Shown here: in pieces, positions 53,502 through 63,738 of the stretch | How positions within the stretch are numbered: the first letter of the stretch is position 1 | How the letters are laid out: the number at the start of each line of letters is the position of its first letter | NCBI RefSeq assembly: GCF_030067675.1 | Contig: NZ_JASJEV010000001.1 | Coordinates: 386,309 to 450,308 of the forward strand | Length of the DNA: 64,000 bases | Origin: Chelatococcus albus | GTDB lineage: Bacteria > Pseudomonadota > Alphaproteobacteria > Rhizobiales > Beijerinckiaceae | Direction of reading: 5' to 3' | Position numbers and translations under genes: made by a program | Notes under the pieces: model-generated | Database searches by the model: none | What the model was told of the DNA's origin: nothing | What the model saw: the letters and a program-made list of their open reading frames with translations, nothing else

Positions 53502-55218
53502 AGCAGTGCTTTTCGCCGCGGGCGCCCGGATGCGTGACCGCACCGTCCTTGGCCGATCCCACTGTCTGGGCGTACTTCCACAAGGCCCCCGAGCCGTAGT
53601 CCGTCTCGCGCGGCTTCCACGCCGCACGACGCCGCGCCAGCTCTTCGTCCGACAGGCGCACGTTCATGGTGCCGGCAATCGCGTCGAGCTCGATGATGTC
53701 ACCGTCCTGCAGAAGGCCGATGGGACCGCCCACCGCCGCCTCCGGCCCCACGTGGCCGATGCAGAAACCGCGCGTCGCGCCGGAGAAGCGGCCGTCGGTG
53801 ATGAGCGCCACCTTGTCGCCCATGCCCTGGCCATAGAGGGCGGCCGTCGTCGCCAGCATCTCCCGCATGCCCGGGCCGCCGCGCGGTCCCTCGTAGCGGA
53901 TGACGAGGACATCGCCTTCCTTGTACCGGCGGTTCTTCACCGCCTCGAAACAGGCTTCCTCGTTGTCGAAGCAGCGCGCCGGGCCGGTGAAGGTGAGCTT
54001 GTCCGGGCTCATGCCGGCGACCTTCACGATGGCCCCTTCCGGCGCCAGGTTGCCGCGCAGGCCGACGACGCCGCCCGTCGGAGAGAGCGGCGCGTCGGCC
54101 GGGCGCACGACGTCCTGGTCCGGGTTCCATTTCACCGACGCGAGGTTCTCCGCGATGGTGCGGCCGGTGACAGTGAGGCAGTCCCCGTGCAAATAGCCGT
54201 GGTCGAGCAGCGTCTTCATGAGGAGCGGAATGCCGCCGACCTCGAACATGTCCTTGGCGACATAGCGGCCACCCGGCTTCAGGTCGGCGATGTAGGGCGT
54301 GCGCTTGAAAATCTCGGCGACGTCGAAGAGATCGAACTTGATGCCGCACTCGTGGGCGATGGCCGGCAGGTGCAGGGCGCCGTTGGTGGAGCCGCCGGAG
54401 GCCGCGACGACCGTGGCCGCGTTTTCGAGTGCCTTGCGGGTGACGATATCGCGCGGGCGAATGTTGCGGGCGATGAGTTCCATGATCATTTCGCCCGCCG
54501 TCATGCAGAACCGGTCGCGGATCTCGTAGGGCGCCGGCGCGCCGGCCGAGTACGGCAGGGCGAGCCCAATGGCCTCGGAGACCGTAGCCATGGTGTTGGC
54601 GGTGAACTGGGCACCGCAGGCGCCGGCGGAGGGACAGGCCACCTGCTCGAGTTCGTCGAGGTCGGCGTCCGACATGGCGCCGACCGAATGCTTGCCCACG
54701 GCCTCGAAGACGTCCTGAACGGTGACGGGGCGCCCCTTGAAGGTGCCGGGCAGGATCGAGCCGCCGTAGATGAAGATGGACGGCACGTTGAGCCGCACCA
54801 TCGACATCATCATGCCGGGCAGCGACTTGTCGCAGCCGGCGAGGCCCACGAGCGCGTCATAGCAATGGCCGCGCATGGTCAGCTCGACCGAGTCGGCGAT
54901 CACCTCGCGCGACACGAGCGACGACTTCATGCCCTGGTGGCCCATGGCGATGCCGTCGGTGACGGTGATGGTGCAGAACTCACGCGGCGTGCCGCCGGCA
55001 GCCGCCACGCCCTTCTTCACCGCCTGCGCCTGGCGCATCAGCGCAATGTTGCAGGGAGCCGCTTCGTTCCAGCAGCTCGCCACGCCGACGAGCGGCTGGT
55101 GGATCTGCTCCGTGGTAAGGCCCATCGCGTAGAGATAGGAGCGATGCGGGGCGCGCTCCGGACCCTCGGTGACGTGCCGGCTGGGCAGTTTCTTCTTGTC
55201 GAAGGTGCGCGCGTCCAT
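53488..55218 (-). CDS. ilvD: Dihydroxy-acid dehydratase
   Basis: IlvD performs the third common step of isoleucine/valine synthesis and also feeds pantothenate. The 576-aa protein is of the IlvD/Edd family: Cys ligands of the Fe-S cluster in [14 protein letters not shown] (near 128) and [18 protein letters not shown] (near 195-201), with [26 protein letters not shown] and [18 protein letters not shown]. Sugar-acid dehydratases share these motifs, so the amino acid role is favoured but not proven. It lies upstream of exoR, overlapping it. Confidence 0.92.
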   Translation of the reverse strand: MDARTFDKKKLPSRHVTEGPERAPHRSYLYAMGLTTEQIHQPLVGVASCWNEAAPCNIALMRQAQAVKKGVAAAGGTPREFCTITVTDGIAMGHQGMKSSLVSREVIADSVELTMRGHCYDALVGLAGCDKSLPGMMMSMVRLNVPSIFIYGGSILPGTFKGRPVTVQDVFEAVGKHSVGAMSDADLDELEQVACPSAGACGAQFTANTMATVSEAIGLALPYSAGAPAPYEIRDRFCMTAGEMIMELIARNIRPRDIVTRKALENAATVVAASGGSTNGALHLPAIAHECGIKFDLFDVAEIFKRTPYIADLKPGGRYVAKDMFEVGGIPLLMKTLLDHGYLHGDCLTVTGRTIAENLASVKWNPDQDVVRPADAPLSPTGGVVGLRGNLAPEGAIVKVAGMSPDKLTFTGPARCFDNEEACFEAVKNRRYKEGDVLVIRYEGPRGGPGMREMLATTAALYGQGMGDKVALITDGRFSGATRGFCIGHVGPEAAVGGPIGLLQDGDIIELDAIAGTMNVRLSDEELARRRAAWKPRETDYGSGALWKYAQTVGSAKDGAVTHPGARGEKHCYADI

Positions 55219-55688
55219 GGACCCTGCTTCTCCCGTCGTCCTCGTCCTCGCTCAGCCGCTTTCTGCGGCAAGCCCCGGTGAAATGCCACGCGCGCGTCAC
55301 CGGACGCAAACAAACCCTTCGCCGCGCTCGACGGACGATCACCTGGCCGTCCCGCCCGCGTCGCACCGCGTAAAGCACAGTGCTTTCAAGAGCTTGCGAT
55401 GGTATTAAGAGGTGCTCCGGGTTTATGGCGGCTTCGCGGCAGAGCCGGGCCGGTTCCGTGCCGCTTCTGCGATCCTTTTCGGCTGTTGCGCCGATGACAC
55501 AATTGTGGCGCGGCGGACGCAGCCTAAAGCACTTCCAATCAAGCACTTGCGGACGCACCGTCGAACCGATGCCACGATGCGGCGACGCTCCGCCGAGGTT
55601 TCAATTGTGCGCGAGCGGCGCGTGAAGGCACCGGATGGCAGCGAAACGGCCAGCCAACCGGCCGGCCGCTCGCGCCGGGAGCCGCCAT
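55219..55688. other. Upstream region of ilvD
   Basis: These 470 bases hold the ilvD promoter region and the 3' end of phoD's transcript. They contain the AAAGCACAGTGCTTT palindrome and further AAAGCACTT (55526-55534) and AAGCACTTG (55541-55549) motifs, but no convincing gene; the open frame across it is Arg/Ser/Ala-rich and runs into phoD antisense. No branched-chain leader peptide is evident. Confidence 0.55.
55372..55386. promoter_or_regulatory. Palindrome upstream of ilvD
   Basis: AAAGCACAGTGCTTT has two perfect 7-bp arms around a central A, 154 bases upstream of the ilvD start, in an otherwise GC-rich region. It resembles a small regulator operator. Related AAAGCACTT and AAGCACTTG segments recur at 55526-55549. 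The binding protein is unknown. Confidence 0.4.
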
Positions 55689-57302
55689 TCAGGCATCGAG
55701 GAGCCCGCCGCTGCCGCTCTCGACGACGAAGCTGCGGCGCGTCGAGAGGCGGCCGTCGGGCACGCTCACCTTGTCGAGCACCTGGTAGTCGGCCTGCCAG
55801 CGCTGCGGCGTCACCACATGACGCATATAGCCGCGCTGGTTGTTGAAGAACTTGATGTGCGGGTCCTGGGTCATGAGAGCGCGGAAGGTGTCGTTGGTAT
55901 CGAACCCATCTCCGCCCGAGGTGATCGAGGTCGCCACGAACTCGACGCCGAGCGTCGCGGACTTCTCGTCGTCGAAGTTCTTCTTCAGCTCGCCCGCCCA
56001 GTTGTTGTGGATGTCGCCTGTCAGCACGACGAGATTGGCAAGCTTCGTCTCCTCAACGGCGGCAAACAGACGGTCGCGGGCCGCGACTGCCCCGTCCCAC
56101 TTGTCAAGGCTCGGCGCGAAGACCGCCGGATCGGGATCGCGGTCGTTGCGCATGACGATGACCTGCTGGCCGAGCACGTTCCAGCGGGCCTTCGTCTCCA
56201 TGAAGCCGTCGTGGAGCCAGCGCTCCTGCGTCGCCCCGAGCATCGTGCGGTCGGTGTTGAAGGCCTCCCTGCAATTGGGCTTGACCCCGTCGCCGCAAGG
56301 CTGGTCGCTGCGGAAGAGCCGCGTGTCGAGCAGGTTGAAGGAAAGGAGATCGCCGACGGCGAAGCGCCGGTAGGCGAGGATGTCGGGCCCGCGCGGCATC
56401 AGCGCCCTGCGCACGGGCATGTGCTCGTACCAGGCCTGGAAGGCCGCGGCGCGGCGCAGGAGGAAGAGCTCGGGCGGCGTATTCTCCTCGGAGCGGTCAC
56501 CGGCCCAGTTGTTGTCGACCTCGTGGTCGTCATAGCTCATCAGGAACGGCGCCGACGCGTGAGCGGCCTGCAGATCCGGGTCGCTCTTGTAGATCGCGTA
56601 GCGGTGCCGGTAGTCGTTCAGCGTGTAGATTTCGTCGGGCTCGCCCGGCATCACGCGCACGACCGGCAAGGCCCGCTCGCCCGGCCGCAGCAGCCGATAC
56701 TCGTAGATGTAGTCGCCATAGTGGTAGACGAAGTCGAAGCGCTCGCCCGCGATATGCCGCCAGGCGGTGAAATGGCCGTCCTCGTAACGCTGGCAGCCGG
56801 CGACGGCGAAACGCAGTTGCCCGAGCGGGGCTCCTGCGGCCGGCAGGGTCCTCGTCCGCCCCACGCGGCTGCGCTCCCCGCCGATGGTGAACTGGTAGAA
56901 ATAGTCGCGGCCGGCTTCGAGGCCGCCGATCTCGACATGCACGGAATGGCCGAGTTCGGGATGGGCCATCGTCCTGCCCTTCTGCACCACCTGCCGCATG
57001 CGTTCGTCGGTGGCGACCGCCCAATCAACCTCCACGGCCTTGCGCGGCATGCCGCCGTTCGGCTCCAGCGGCCGGGGGGCGATCTTGGTCCAGATGACGA
57101 AACCGTCCGCCGCCGGATCGCCCGAGGCAATCCCGAGGGCGAAGGGATAGGCCGCGAACACCGGATTGGCCCAGACAGAACCGGCGAACAACCCGCCGCC
57201 GGCCGTCACCAGCGCCGACGCGCCGAGACCGCGCAGCAGCGCCCGGCGATCGAGCGTGGCGAAATGATCGATATCGAAACCGTTGCCGAAGCGATGCCCC
57301 AT
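55689..57302 (-). CDS. phoD: Alkaline phosphatase D, Tat-exported
   Basis: PhoD is a periplasmic Ca2+/Fe3+-dependent phosphodiesterase/phosphatase that frees phosphate from organic phosphates. The 537-aa protein has a Tat signal (DRRALLRGLGASALV, cleavage around residue 46), the PhoD N-domain (FALGIASGDPAADGFVIWTKI) and the metallophosphatase core with HYGDYIYEY, SYDDHEVDNNWAG and VLTGDIHNNW. It probably responds to phosphate starvation; no clear Pho box is visible in the 84 bases upstream. Confidence 0.95.
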   Translation of the reverse strand: MGHRFGNGFDIDHFATLDRRALLRGLGASALVTAGGGLFAGSVWANPVFAAYPFALGIASGDPAADGFVIWTKIAPRPLEPNGGMPRKAVEVDWAVATDERMRQVVQKGRTMAHPELGHSVHVEIGGLEAGRDYFYQFTIGGERSRVGRTRTLPAAGAPLGQLRFAVAGCQRYEDGHFTAWRHIAGERFDFVYHYGDYIYEYRLLRPGERALPVVRVMPGEPDEIYTLNDYRHRYAIYKSDPDLQAAHASAPFLMSYDDHEVDNNWAGDRSEENTPPELFLLRRAAAFQAWYEHMPVRRALMPRGPDILAYRRFAVGDLLSFNLLDTRLFRSDQPCGDGVKPNCREAFNTDRTMLGATQERWLHDGFMETKARWNVLGQQVIVMRNDRDPDPAVFAPSLDKWDGAVAARDRLFAAVEETKLANLVVLTGDIHNNWAGELKKNFDDEKSATLGVEFVATSITSGGDGFDTNDTFRALMTQDPHIKFFNNQRGYMRHVVTPQRWQADYQVLDKVSVPDGRLSTRRSFVVESGSGGLLDA

Positions 57303-57386
57303 GACGCCATCTCCCTGGACCCGCGCCAGGGTAATCGGCGTCGATGACGGACGTCTAACGCGGCCGCAGTACCCGCTGCCGCCCCG

Positions 57387-60101
57387 TCAGACGAGGCCCT
57401 GCAGCCGCCCGAGTGCCTCGTGGATCTTGGCCTGCCGCGCGCCGGCCTCGTCCTTGCGGTCGCGCTGCTCCTCCACGACTTCCTCCGGCGCCCGCGCCAG
57501 GAAGTCGGCATTGGCGAGCTTGGCGTCGATCTTGGCGATCTCGCCGTCGAGCTTGATGAGCTCCTTTTCCAGGCGCACACGCTCCGCCGCGAGATCGACG
57601 ATGCCGCCGAGCGGCAGCGCCGCCACCTCGCCACGCACGATGAGCTGCACCGAGCCATGGGGCGCGGTCTTAGCCGTGGCAATCTCCGAAAGCCGGGCGA
57701 GGCGGCGGATCGTATCGCCCCAGCGAGCGACGCGCGCCTCGACCTCGGCCGAAGGACTGACGAGCACGAGAGGCACCTGCGCCCCTGCCGGCACATTCGT
57801 CTCGGCCCGCGCCGAGCGCACCTCGGACACGAGATCGACGATCCAGCCGATCTCGGCTTCGGCGGCCGCGTCGCCGAAGCCGTCGACGGCCGGCCACGGC
57901 GCGAGCGCCAGGATCGTCTCCCGCGCCGGGCCCTCCTGCCCCTTGATCGCCCACAGCTCCTCGGTGAGGAAAGGCATGAAGGGATGCAGGAGCTTGCACG
58001 TCTCGTCGAGCACATGGGCGATGGTCGCCCGTGTCTCGTCCTTGGCCGGCCCGTCCTCGCCCTGCAGCACGGGCTTGGCGAGTTCGAGATACCAGTCGCA
58101 GAAGACATTCCAGACAAAACGATAGGCCGCGTTGGCCGCATCGTTGAAGCGGAAGGCCTCGATCGCCTGGGTCACCTCGCGCACGGCGCGCGCGCACTCG
58201 CCCAGCGCCCAGCGGTTGAGCGTTCCGGTGACCGCCGCCGGGTCATAGCCCGCGACACGCCTGCAACTGTTCATTTCCGCGAAGCGCGCCGCATTCCAGA
58301 GCTTCGTCGCGAAATTGCGGTAGCCTTCGACGCGTTGGGTGGAGAGCTTGATGTCGCGCCCTTGCGCCGCCATCGCCGCCAGGGTGAAGCGCAGCGCATC
58401 GGCGCCGTAGCGCTCGATGAGGTGGAGCGGGTCGATGACGTTGCCCTTCGACTTCGACATCTTGGCGCCCTTCTCGTCGCGGACGAGGGCGTGAATGTAG
58501 ACGTCGCGGAAGGGCACCTCCTCCATGAAATGGAGGCCCATCATCATCATGCGGGCAACCCAGAAGAAGATGATGTCGAAACCCGTGACGAGCACGCTCG
58601 TCGGATAGTAGCGCTTCAGCTCCTTCGTCTCGTCGGGCCAGCCCAGGGTCGAGAACGGCCACAAGGCGGAGGAGAACCAGGTGTCGAGCACATCCTCGTC
58701 ACGCTTGAGTTCCACCGGGCGGCCGTAGTGCCGGGCCGCGGCACTCTCCGCCTCCGCCTCGCTCTGCTCGACGAAGACGTGTCCGTCCGGGCCGTACCAC
58801 GCCGGGATCTGGTGCCCCCACCAGAGCTGGCGCGAGACACACCAGGGCTCGATGTTCTCGAGCCACTGGAAATAGGTCTTCTCCCAGTTCTCGGGAATGA
58901 AGGCGGTCCTGCCATCGCGCACGGCCCGCAGGGCGCGCTCGGCGAGCGGCTTGACATTGACGTACCATTGGTCCGTCAGCCACGGTTCGATGACGACGCC
59001 CGAGCGGTCGCCGTGCGGAACGGCATGGACGTGGGGCTCCACCTTCTCGAGGAGGCCGCGCGCCTCGAGCATCTCGACGACGCGCTTGCGCGCGACGGCG
59101 CGGTCGAGGCCGTCGAGCGCCAATACCGCGTCGAGATCGGGGCCCGGCGCCGCATCGGCGAGGAAGCCCTCGTTGCCTGCAAGGACCAGCTCCGCCTCGG
59201 GGCCGAGGACGTTGACGAGTTTCAGGCCGTGGCGGCGGCCCACCTCGAAGTCGTTGAAGTCGTGCGCCGGCGTGATCTTCACCGCGCCCGTACCCTTCTC
59301 CGGGTCGGAATAGACATCGGCGACGATGGGGATGTGGCGCCCGACGAGGGGCAGCACCGCATTGCGACCGACGAGATCCTTGTAGCGCTCGTCCTCCGGG
59401 TGGACGGCGACGGCCACGTCACCGAGCATCGTCTCCGGCCGGGTCGTGGCGACGACAATGAAGCGGTCGCTCAGGCCCTCGATCGGATAGCGGATGTGCC
59501 AGAGGTGCCCCTTCACCTCGATCTGCTGGACCTCGAGGTCGGAGATCGCCGTCTGGAACTTCGGATCCCAGTTGACCAGGCGCTTGTCCTTGTAGATCAG
59601 CCCCTGCCTGTAGAGCTCGACGAACACCTTGAGAACGGCGCGCGACAGCCCTTCGTCCATCGTGAAGCGCTCGCGCGACCAGTCGCATGACGCGCCAAGG
59701 CGCCGGAGCTGATTGACGATCGCCCCGCCGGATTCCTCCTTCCACGCCCAGACGCGCTTCAGGAAGGCCTCGCGCCCCATCTCGCGGCGGCCAGGTTCCT
59801 GCCGCTCCATGAGCTGACGCTCGACCACCATCTGGGTCGCGATACCGGCATGGTCCGTGCCGGGCTGCCAGAGCACGTCCTTGCCGCGCATGCGCTCGAA
59901 ACGGCAGAGAATGTCCTGCAGGGTGTTGTTGAGGGCATGCCCCATGTGGAGCGAGCCCGTGACATTCGGCGGCGGGATGACGATCGAGAACGGCTCGGCA
60001 GTCGCGCGCTCGGGCCGGCCGGCGCGAAACGCCCCCTCGTCCTCCCAAAGCGTGGAGATGCGCGCCTCGACGGCGGCGGGCTCGAACGTCTTGTCCATCA
60101 T
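57387..60101 (-). CDS. valS: Valyl-tRNA synthetase
   Basis: ValS charges tRNA-Val and proofreads threonine. The 904-aa class Ia synthetase has the HIGH-type motif in [20 protein letters not shown] (near 46-55), an editing domain in the middle, the KMSKS motif in [13 protein letters not shown] (near 550) and a C-terminal coiled coil rich in Glu/Lys. The start could be the first or second ATG of the MM pair. It lies downstream of popZ on the same strand, a common alphaproteobacterial order. Confidence 0.98.
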   Translation of the reverse strand: MMDKTFEPAAVEARISTLWEDEGAFRAGRPERATAEPFSIVIPPPNVTGSLHMGHALNNTLQDILCRFERMRGKDVLWQPGTDHAGIATQMVVERQLMERQEPGRREMGREAFLKRVWAWKEESGGAIVNQLRRLGASCDWSRERFTMDEGLSRAVLKVFVELYRQGLIYKDKRLVNWDPKFQTAISDLEVQQIEVKGHLWHIRYPIEGLSDRFIVVATTRPETMLGDVAVAVHPEDERYKDLVGRNAVLPLVGRHIPIVADVYSDPEKGTGAVKITPAHDFNDFEVGRRHGLKLVNVLGPEAELVLAGNEGFLADAAPGPDLDAVLALDGLDRAVARKRVVEMLEARGLLEKVEPHVHAVPHGDRSGVVIEPWLTDQWYVNVKPLAERALRAVRDGRTAFIPENWEKTYFQWLENIEPWCVSRQLWWGHQIPAWYGPDGHVFVEQSEAEAESAAARHYGRPVELKRDEDVLDTWFSSALWPFSTLGWPDETKELKRYYPTSVLVTGFDIIFFWVARMMMMGLHFMEEVPFRDVYIHALVRDEKGAKMSKSKGNVIDPLHLIERYGADALRFTLAAMAAQGRDIKLSTQRVEGYRNFATKLWNAARFAEMNSCRRVAGYDPAAVTGTLNRWALGECARAVREVTQAIEAFRFNDAANAAYRFVWNVFCDWYLELAKPVLQGEDGPAKDETRATIAHVLDETCKLLHPFMPFLTEELWAIKGQEGPARETILALAPWPAVDGFGDAAAEAEIGWIVDLVSEVRSARAETNVPAGAQVPLVLVSPSAEVEARVARWGDTIRRLARLSEIATAKTAPHGSVQLIVRGEVAALPLGGIVDLAAERVRLEKELIKLDGEIAKIDAKLANADFLARAPEEVVEEQRDRKDEAGARQAKIHEALGRLQGLV

Positions 60102-60258
60102 GCAAACCGGTTTGGAGCGCCGCCTCCGGCGGCGCGATCAGCATCTCGCGCGTAGAAACCGAAGCCGGGCACGGAAGTCAATGACGAGGCCCGAAAACGA
60201 ACATGCGCGGGACAGTGCCCGCGCATGCCGACGATCCCCGGCCCGAAGCGCAGAACGA

Positions 60259-60867
60259 TCAGAAGCGGCCGCCGCGCGCCACGCGCTCGATCTCGGCGCG
60301 CACCAGGCGCTCGACGATCGCCGGCAGGTTGTCGTCCAGCCACCCTTTCAGCATCGGCCGCAGCATGTCCCGTACGAGATCCTCCAGCGTGCGGGCATTG
60401 TTGGTGAGGACCGTCGTCGCGAGCGACTGGAAGGCCGATGCAACAGAGGCGCCGGCATTGGCCGACAGCAGGTTGTCGCCTGTGAGGCCGTACGTCTCCA
60501 CCGGCTGGGCCGGCTGCACCGCCGCGCCGACTTCGGCCAGAGCCTGCACGAGCGGCGCCGCCGGCTGCGGCGCGGCGGCAACCTCGACAGGAGCCGGTTC
60601 ATCTTCGCGGAAAGTCACATCGTCCTCGGCGGGTTCGGCCGGCTTCGCGGCCTTGGCGGCCTCGGTTGTCAGTTCGGCGAGATCGAGCACCTCGGCCTCG
60701 CGCATGTTCACGGCGGCTGCCGCCTCGTCCTGCCGCGCGGCTTCCGGTTGCGCCTTCGCGACATCCTGGTCGTCCGCGATGATGCGGCGAATCGAGGCGA
60801 GAATCTCTTCCATGGAGGTATCCGATCCTCGCGGCGCTTCCTGGGGTCTGAGGCTCGCTGAACTCAT
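60259..60867 (-). CDS. popZ: Polar organizing protein PopZ (DUF2497)
   Basis: PopZ self-assembles at cell poles in alphaproteobacteria, tethers the chromosome origin through ParB and recruits cell-cycle regulators. The 202-aa protein keeps the conserved N-terminal binding helix (SMEEILASIRRIIADDQ), a long acidic Pro/Ala/Glu-rich disordered linker (about residues 38-110), and the C-terminal oligomerization part (RTLEDLVRDMLRPMLKGWLDDN, then IVERLVRAEIERVAR). ATG 60867 is preferred; a GTG at 60876 is in frame. It lies between tolC and valS. Confidence 0.92.
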   Translation of the reverse strand: MSSASLRPQEAPRGSDTSMEEILASIRRIIADDQDVAKAQPEAARQDEAAAAVNMREAEVLDLAELTTEAAKAAKPAEPAEDDVTFREDEPAPVEVAAAPQPAAPLVQALAEVGAAVQPAQPVETYGLTGDNLLSANAGASVASAFQSLATTVLTNNARTLEDLVRDMLRPMLKGWLDDNLPAIVERLVRAEIERVARGGRF

Positions 60868-61015
60868 GCGCTTCACCGATCGTTCCGGAAACCGGGCCGG
60901 AGACTCGCCTCCGTACCGCCTGCAAGCAGTATTTCACGGCCTCGAATCGAGGCAAGCATCGCCGCCCGCAGATCACAGGAAAAGAACATCAAGAAAAATG
61001 GACGTGCATGGCCTT

Positions 61016-61053
61016 CCGAGATGAGCAGCACCGCCCGAGATGAGCAGCACCGC
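61016..61053. repeat. Perfect 19-bp tandem duplication upstream of popZ
   Basis: CCGAGATGAGCAGCACCGC occurs at 61016-61034 and again, without a gap, at 61035-61053. It lies about 150 bases upstream of popZ. It may be a recent slippage event or a doubled regulator site. Confidence 0.8.
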
Positions 61054-61299
61054 AGACCATGCAAGAAGCGGCCCGCGCAGGTGGAAACGGGTCGCCGGCC
61101 GCGGGAGAACACACCCGCGCCTCCCGTTGCCCCCGACCGCGATCCTGAAAGCCCCGCAAGCGGTGATCCGCCGCGGAGCCTCCGGCCCGACGATCGTTCC
61201 GGACGCGATCACGGCAGAAGACGGGGCGCGGCGGATGTCGCGTCCTTCCGACCGGCCGTGATGCTTCGGGATCGCAGGCGCAGCGGCGCGCTCGGCCAT

Positions 61300-61345
61300 G
61301 GGATGACGGCCGATGTTCCCTTGAGGAACCTCTGTCCGTCATCCC
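61300..61345 (-). terminator. Nested hairpin just after tolC
   Basis: GGGATGACGG (61300-61309) pairs perfectly with CCGTCATCCC (61336-61345), with an inner GTTCC/GGAAC stem around CTTGA. It starts 10 bases past the tolC stop (minus strand). There is no T tract on the exit side, so it is either a Rho-independent-like stabilising hairpin or a dispersed palindrome of the GGGATGACGG type. Confidence 0.5.
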
Positions 61346-61355
61346 GCGGATCGGG

Positions 61356-62753
61356 TCAGCGGCCGTCCGGCGTCTGCAGGCCGAACCACTTGTCCTTGAC
61401 CTGCTCGAAGTGACGCTTCGAGTCGTACTCTTCGACCTTGAGCGCCAGCGTGCGCGCCGACAGGCGTCCGACCGCCGCGAGCAACTGGTAGGAGTTCACG
61501 ACGCGATCCCGCTGAGCCGAGATCAGCGATACGCGCGAGTTGAGGAGCTCCTGCTGCGCGTTGAGCACATCGAGGGTCGTGCGCTGGCCGACCTTCGCCT
61601 CCTCGCGCACGCCGTTGAGGGCGATCTCGTTGGCCTCCACCTGTGCCTGGGCAGCGGTGATCTGCGCCTTGGCCGCCTCGAGCGCGCCCCAGGCGGACAC
61701 CACGGCGGCGCGGACCTGGTCGCGCGTCACGTCGACCTCGAGGCGGCGCTGGCCGGCGGTCTCCTTGGCCTGGCGGGTCCGCGCATAGACCTCGCCGCCC
61801 TCGTAGATCGGGATCGTCAGCTGCGCCACGATGGAGGCCGAAGTCCGCTCGTCGCCCGGGGTCTGCACGTCGTAACGCTGCGCCGCGCTCGCCTGCAGGC
61901 CGAGCGAGGGATAGAGCTCGCCTTCGACCACCTTGACCTGGATTTCCGCCGCATCGACGCCATGCAGCGCCGCGTGAATGGCAGGGTGCTCCGCCTGGGA
62001 GACCTCGATTGCCGCGGGAAGGGTCTTGGGCAGGGCCTTCTCGATCGAACGGCCGGGCGCCAGCTGCTTGGGCTCGACACCGATCACCTGCCGGTAGCGG
62101 GCGAGGCTCGACTTGAGATTGGCCTGCGCCAGGCTCTCCTGCGAGCGGGCGCCGGCGAGCCGGGCTTCCGCCTGGGCGACGTCCGTGCGGGTCACCTCGC
62201 CGACGTTGAAGCGATCCTGCGTCTGGCGGAGCTGCTCCTGCAGGACTTCGACGTTGTTGCGCTGCAGGTTGAGCGTCGCCGTATCGCGCAGCACGTTCAT
62301 ATAGGCGGTGACGCCGTCAAGCAGGGTGTTCTGCTCGTTGTTGCGCAGCACCTCGCGCTGCCCGAAGACCTGCGATTCGGCCGCGCGGACGGAATTGGAC
62401 GTGCGAAAGCCGTCGAAGATGTTCTGGTTGAGTGTCACGCCGGCGCCGCGAGGCAGGAAGTCCTCGCTTCCCGTACCCCCTGGCGTTCCGCGCGACGTGA
62501 CCGTCGAGGCGCCGACGTCGCCGGTCGCGCTCACCCGCGGCCGGTAACCCGACTTGGCGCGCGGCACATTCTCGTCCGTGGCACGGAGCAATGCGCGCTG
62601 CGCATTCAGAGTCGGGTTGCCCCCATAGGCCTTCACCAGGGCGCTCTCGAGCGTCTCGGCCAAGGCGCCCTGCTGCTGTGCCCAGCAGGACAGGGATACG
62701 ACGATCACGCCGCCGAGGAGCTTCTTACGAGCCTTGTTCACCAGTCGCGACAC
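61356..62753 (-). CDS. tolC: TolC-family outer-membrane efflux channel
   Basis: The 465-aa protein has a signal peptide (KKLLGGVIVVSLSCW, then ALA) and the tandem outer-membrane-efflux repeats: TLESALVKAYGGNPTLNAQR, AQAEARLAGARSQESLAQANL in the first half, and the parallel VGQRTTLDVLNAQQELLNSR in the second. TolC trimers form the outer channel of type I secretion and RND efflux. There is no ATG; a GTG at 62753 follows GAAGGGAAG at a good distance (GTG 62759 is an alternative). The long open frame beyond has Arg/Ser-rich noise. It is between pcm and popZ. Confidence 0.93.
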   Translation of the reverse strand: MSRLVNKARKKLLGGVIVVSLSCWAQQQGALAETLESALVKAYGGNPTLNAQRALLRATDENVPRAKSGYRPRVSATGDVGASTVTSRGTPGGTGSEDFLPRGAGVTLNQNIFDGFRTSNSVRAAESQVFGQREVLRNNEQNTLLDGVTAYMNVLRDTATLNLQRNNVEVLQEQLRQTQDRFNVGEVTRTDVAQAEARLAGARSQESLAQANLKSSLARYRQVIGVEPKQLAPGRSIEKALPKTLPAAIEVSQAEHPAIHAALHGVDAAEIQVKVVEGELYPSLGLQASAAQRYDVQTPGDERTSASIVAQLTIPIYEGGEVYARTRQAKETAGQRRLEVDVTRDQVRAAVVSAWGALEAAKAQITAAQAQVEANEIALNGVREEAKVGQRTTLDVLNAQQELLNSRVSLISAQRDRVVNSYQLLAAVGRLSARTLALKVEEYDSKRHFEQVKDKWFGLQTPDGR

Positions 62754-62955
62754 AGCCACCTTCCCTTCGCAGGAAGCAGATCCATGCCCACCTCCGCGCT
62801 CGCCATCGTCACATGCCCCACTACGCTCTGCGCGAAGGATAGCGACGGCGTCGAGCAGCGGAAACGGGACGGCGAGTGCTTCGGTACGATCTTTGGAGAA
62901 GTGCCGTAAAAATGCGACACTTGCATGTGGGTTTGCCTGACGGCGCCCGCAGGCG

Positions 62956-63627
62956 TCAGAAGACGAATCCGCCAGGCTTGCGCAGGTCGTCGATGACGGG
63001 AGCGACCGCGTCGATGAGCGGGCGCTCGCTGATGACGGAGCCCGCGCGCTGGTAGATGACCGCCTTGGTCGCGCGGCCCTCACCCCGGATGCCAACGAGG
63101 CGCCCGCCCTCGGCGAGTTGCTGCAGCAAGGTTTCCGGGCGGATTTCGAAAGTCCCGTTGACGAGAATCACGTCGTAGGGGGCCTTCGCGGCATGGCCCG
63201 CCGCCAGCGGCCCCACGACGACGTCGACGGCGCCGGGGGCGAGTTCGTCGAGGAGCGAACGCGCACGCGCTGCCAGCGCCTCGTCTGATTCGAGCGCGGT
63301 GACCTCCGCGCCGAGACGGGCGAGAATCAGCGAGGCGTAACCGGTGCCCGCGCCCACGTCGAGCGCCTTCTCGCCGGGCGCCACCTGCAGCGCCTGGACG
63401 AGGCGCGCGAGAATCATCGGCGCGAACATCACCCGGTGCGCCGCGCCGCCGCTGTCGGTCACGAGCGGAATCGGCAGGTCGCTGTAGGCGACGGCCTCGC
63501 GCCCGGCCGGCACGAAGCGCTCGCGCGGCGCCTCGTCGAAGGCAGCGAGCACGGCATGGTCGGTGACATCGAAGGTCCGCACCTGGCAATCGACCATCAT
63601 GCGGCGCGCGTGCGCGAAATCGAGCAT
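62956..63627 (-). CDS. pcm: Protein-L-isoaspartate O-methyltransferase-like protein
   Basis: The 223-aa protein has the class I SAM-binding core KALDVGAGTGYASLILARLG (near residues 84-103) and the Pcm-type N-terminus (MLDFAHARRMMVDCQVRT, then APRERFVP and YSDLPIPL). Pcm repairs isoaspartyl residues. The alphaproteobacterial copies beside tolC often lack some isoaspartate-binding residues, so the actual substrate may differ. ATG 63627 starts the family sequence; the frame further upstream runs antisense through the tRNA-Cys gene. Confidence 0.88.
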   Translation of the reverse strand: MLDFAHARRMMVDCQVRTFDVTDHAVLAAFDEAPRERFVPAGREAVAYSDLPIPLVTDSGGAAHRVMFAPMILARLVQALQVAPGEKALDVGAGTGYASLILARLGAEVTALESDEALAARARSLLDELAPGAVDVVVGPLAAGHAAKAPYDVILVNGTFEIRPETLLQQLAEGGRLVGIRGEGRATKAVIYQRAGSVISERPLIDAVAPVIDDLRKPGGFVF

Positions 63628-63664
63628 GGGGCGCTCTCCAAAGGATCGGGTTTGCCGGTGGGAT

Positions 63665-63738
63665 TGGAGGCCTCGCCCGGAATCGAACCGGGGTGCAAGG
63701 ATTTGCAGTCCTCTGCGTAACCACTCCGCCACGAGGCC
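63665..63738 (-). tRNA. tRNA-Cys (GCA)
   Basis: A 74-base cloverleaf on the minus strand with a 7-bp acceptor stem (GGCCTCG/CGAGGCC), discriminator U and encoded CCA. The anticodon loop reads CTGCAAA with anticodon GCA for cysteine; the T arm has GGTTCGATTCC. Confidence 0.97.

Larger units (their letters stand above)
60868..61355. other. Intergenic region between tolC and popZ
   Basis: These 488 bases separate tolC from popZ on the minus strand. They contain a 19-bp tandem duplication (61016-61053) and, next to the tolC stop, a nested hairpin; both are listed separately. Open frames here are unconvincing. The AT-richer stretch at about 60975-61005 may hold the popZ promoter. Confidence 0.55.

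Noticed and set aside
53506-55281. A 591-codon plus-strand open frame opposite ilvD
   Set aside because: It is His/Arg/Gly-rich and mirrors the ilvD coding periodicity.
55412-55846. A 144-codon plus-strand frame between ilvD and phoD
   Set aside because: Its second half is antisense to phoD and Arg/Ser-rich. The first part has no supporting ribosome-binding site or motif.
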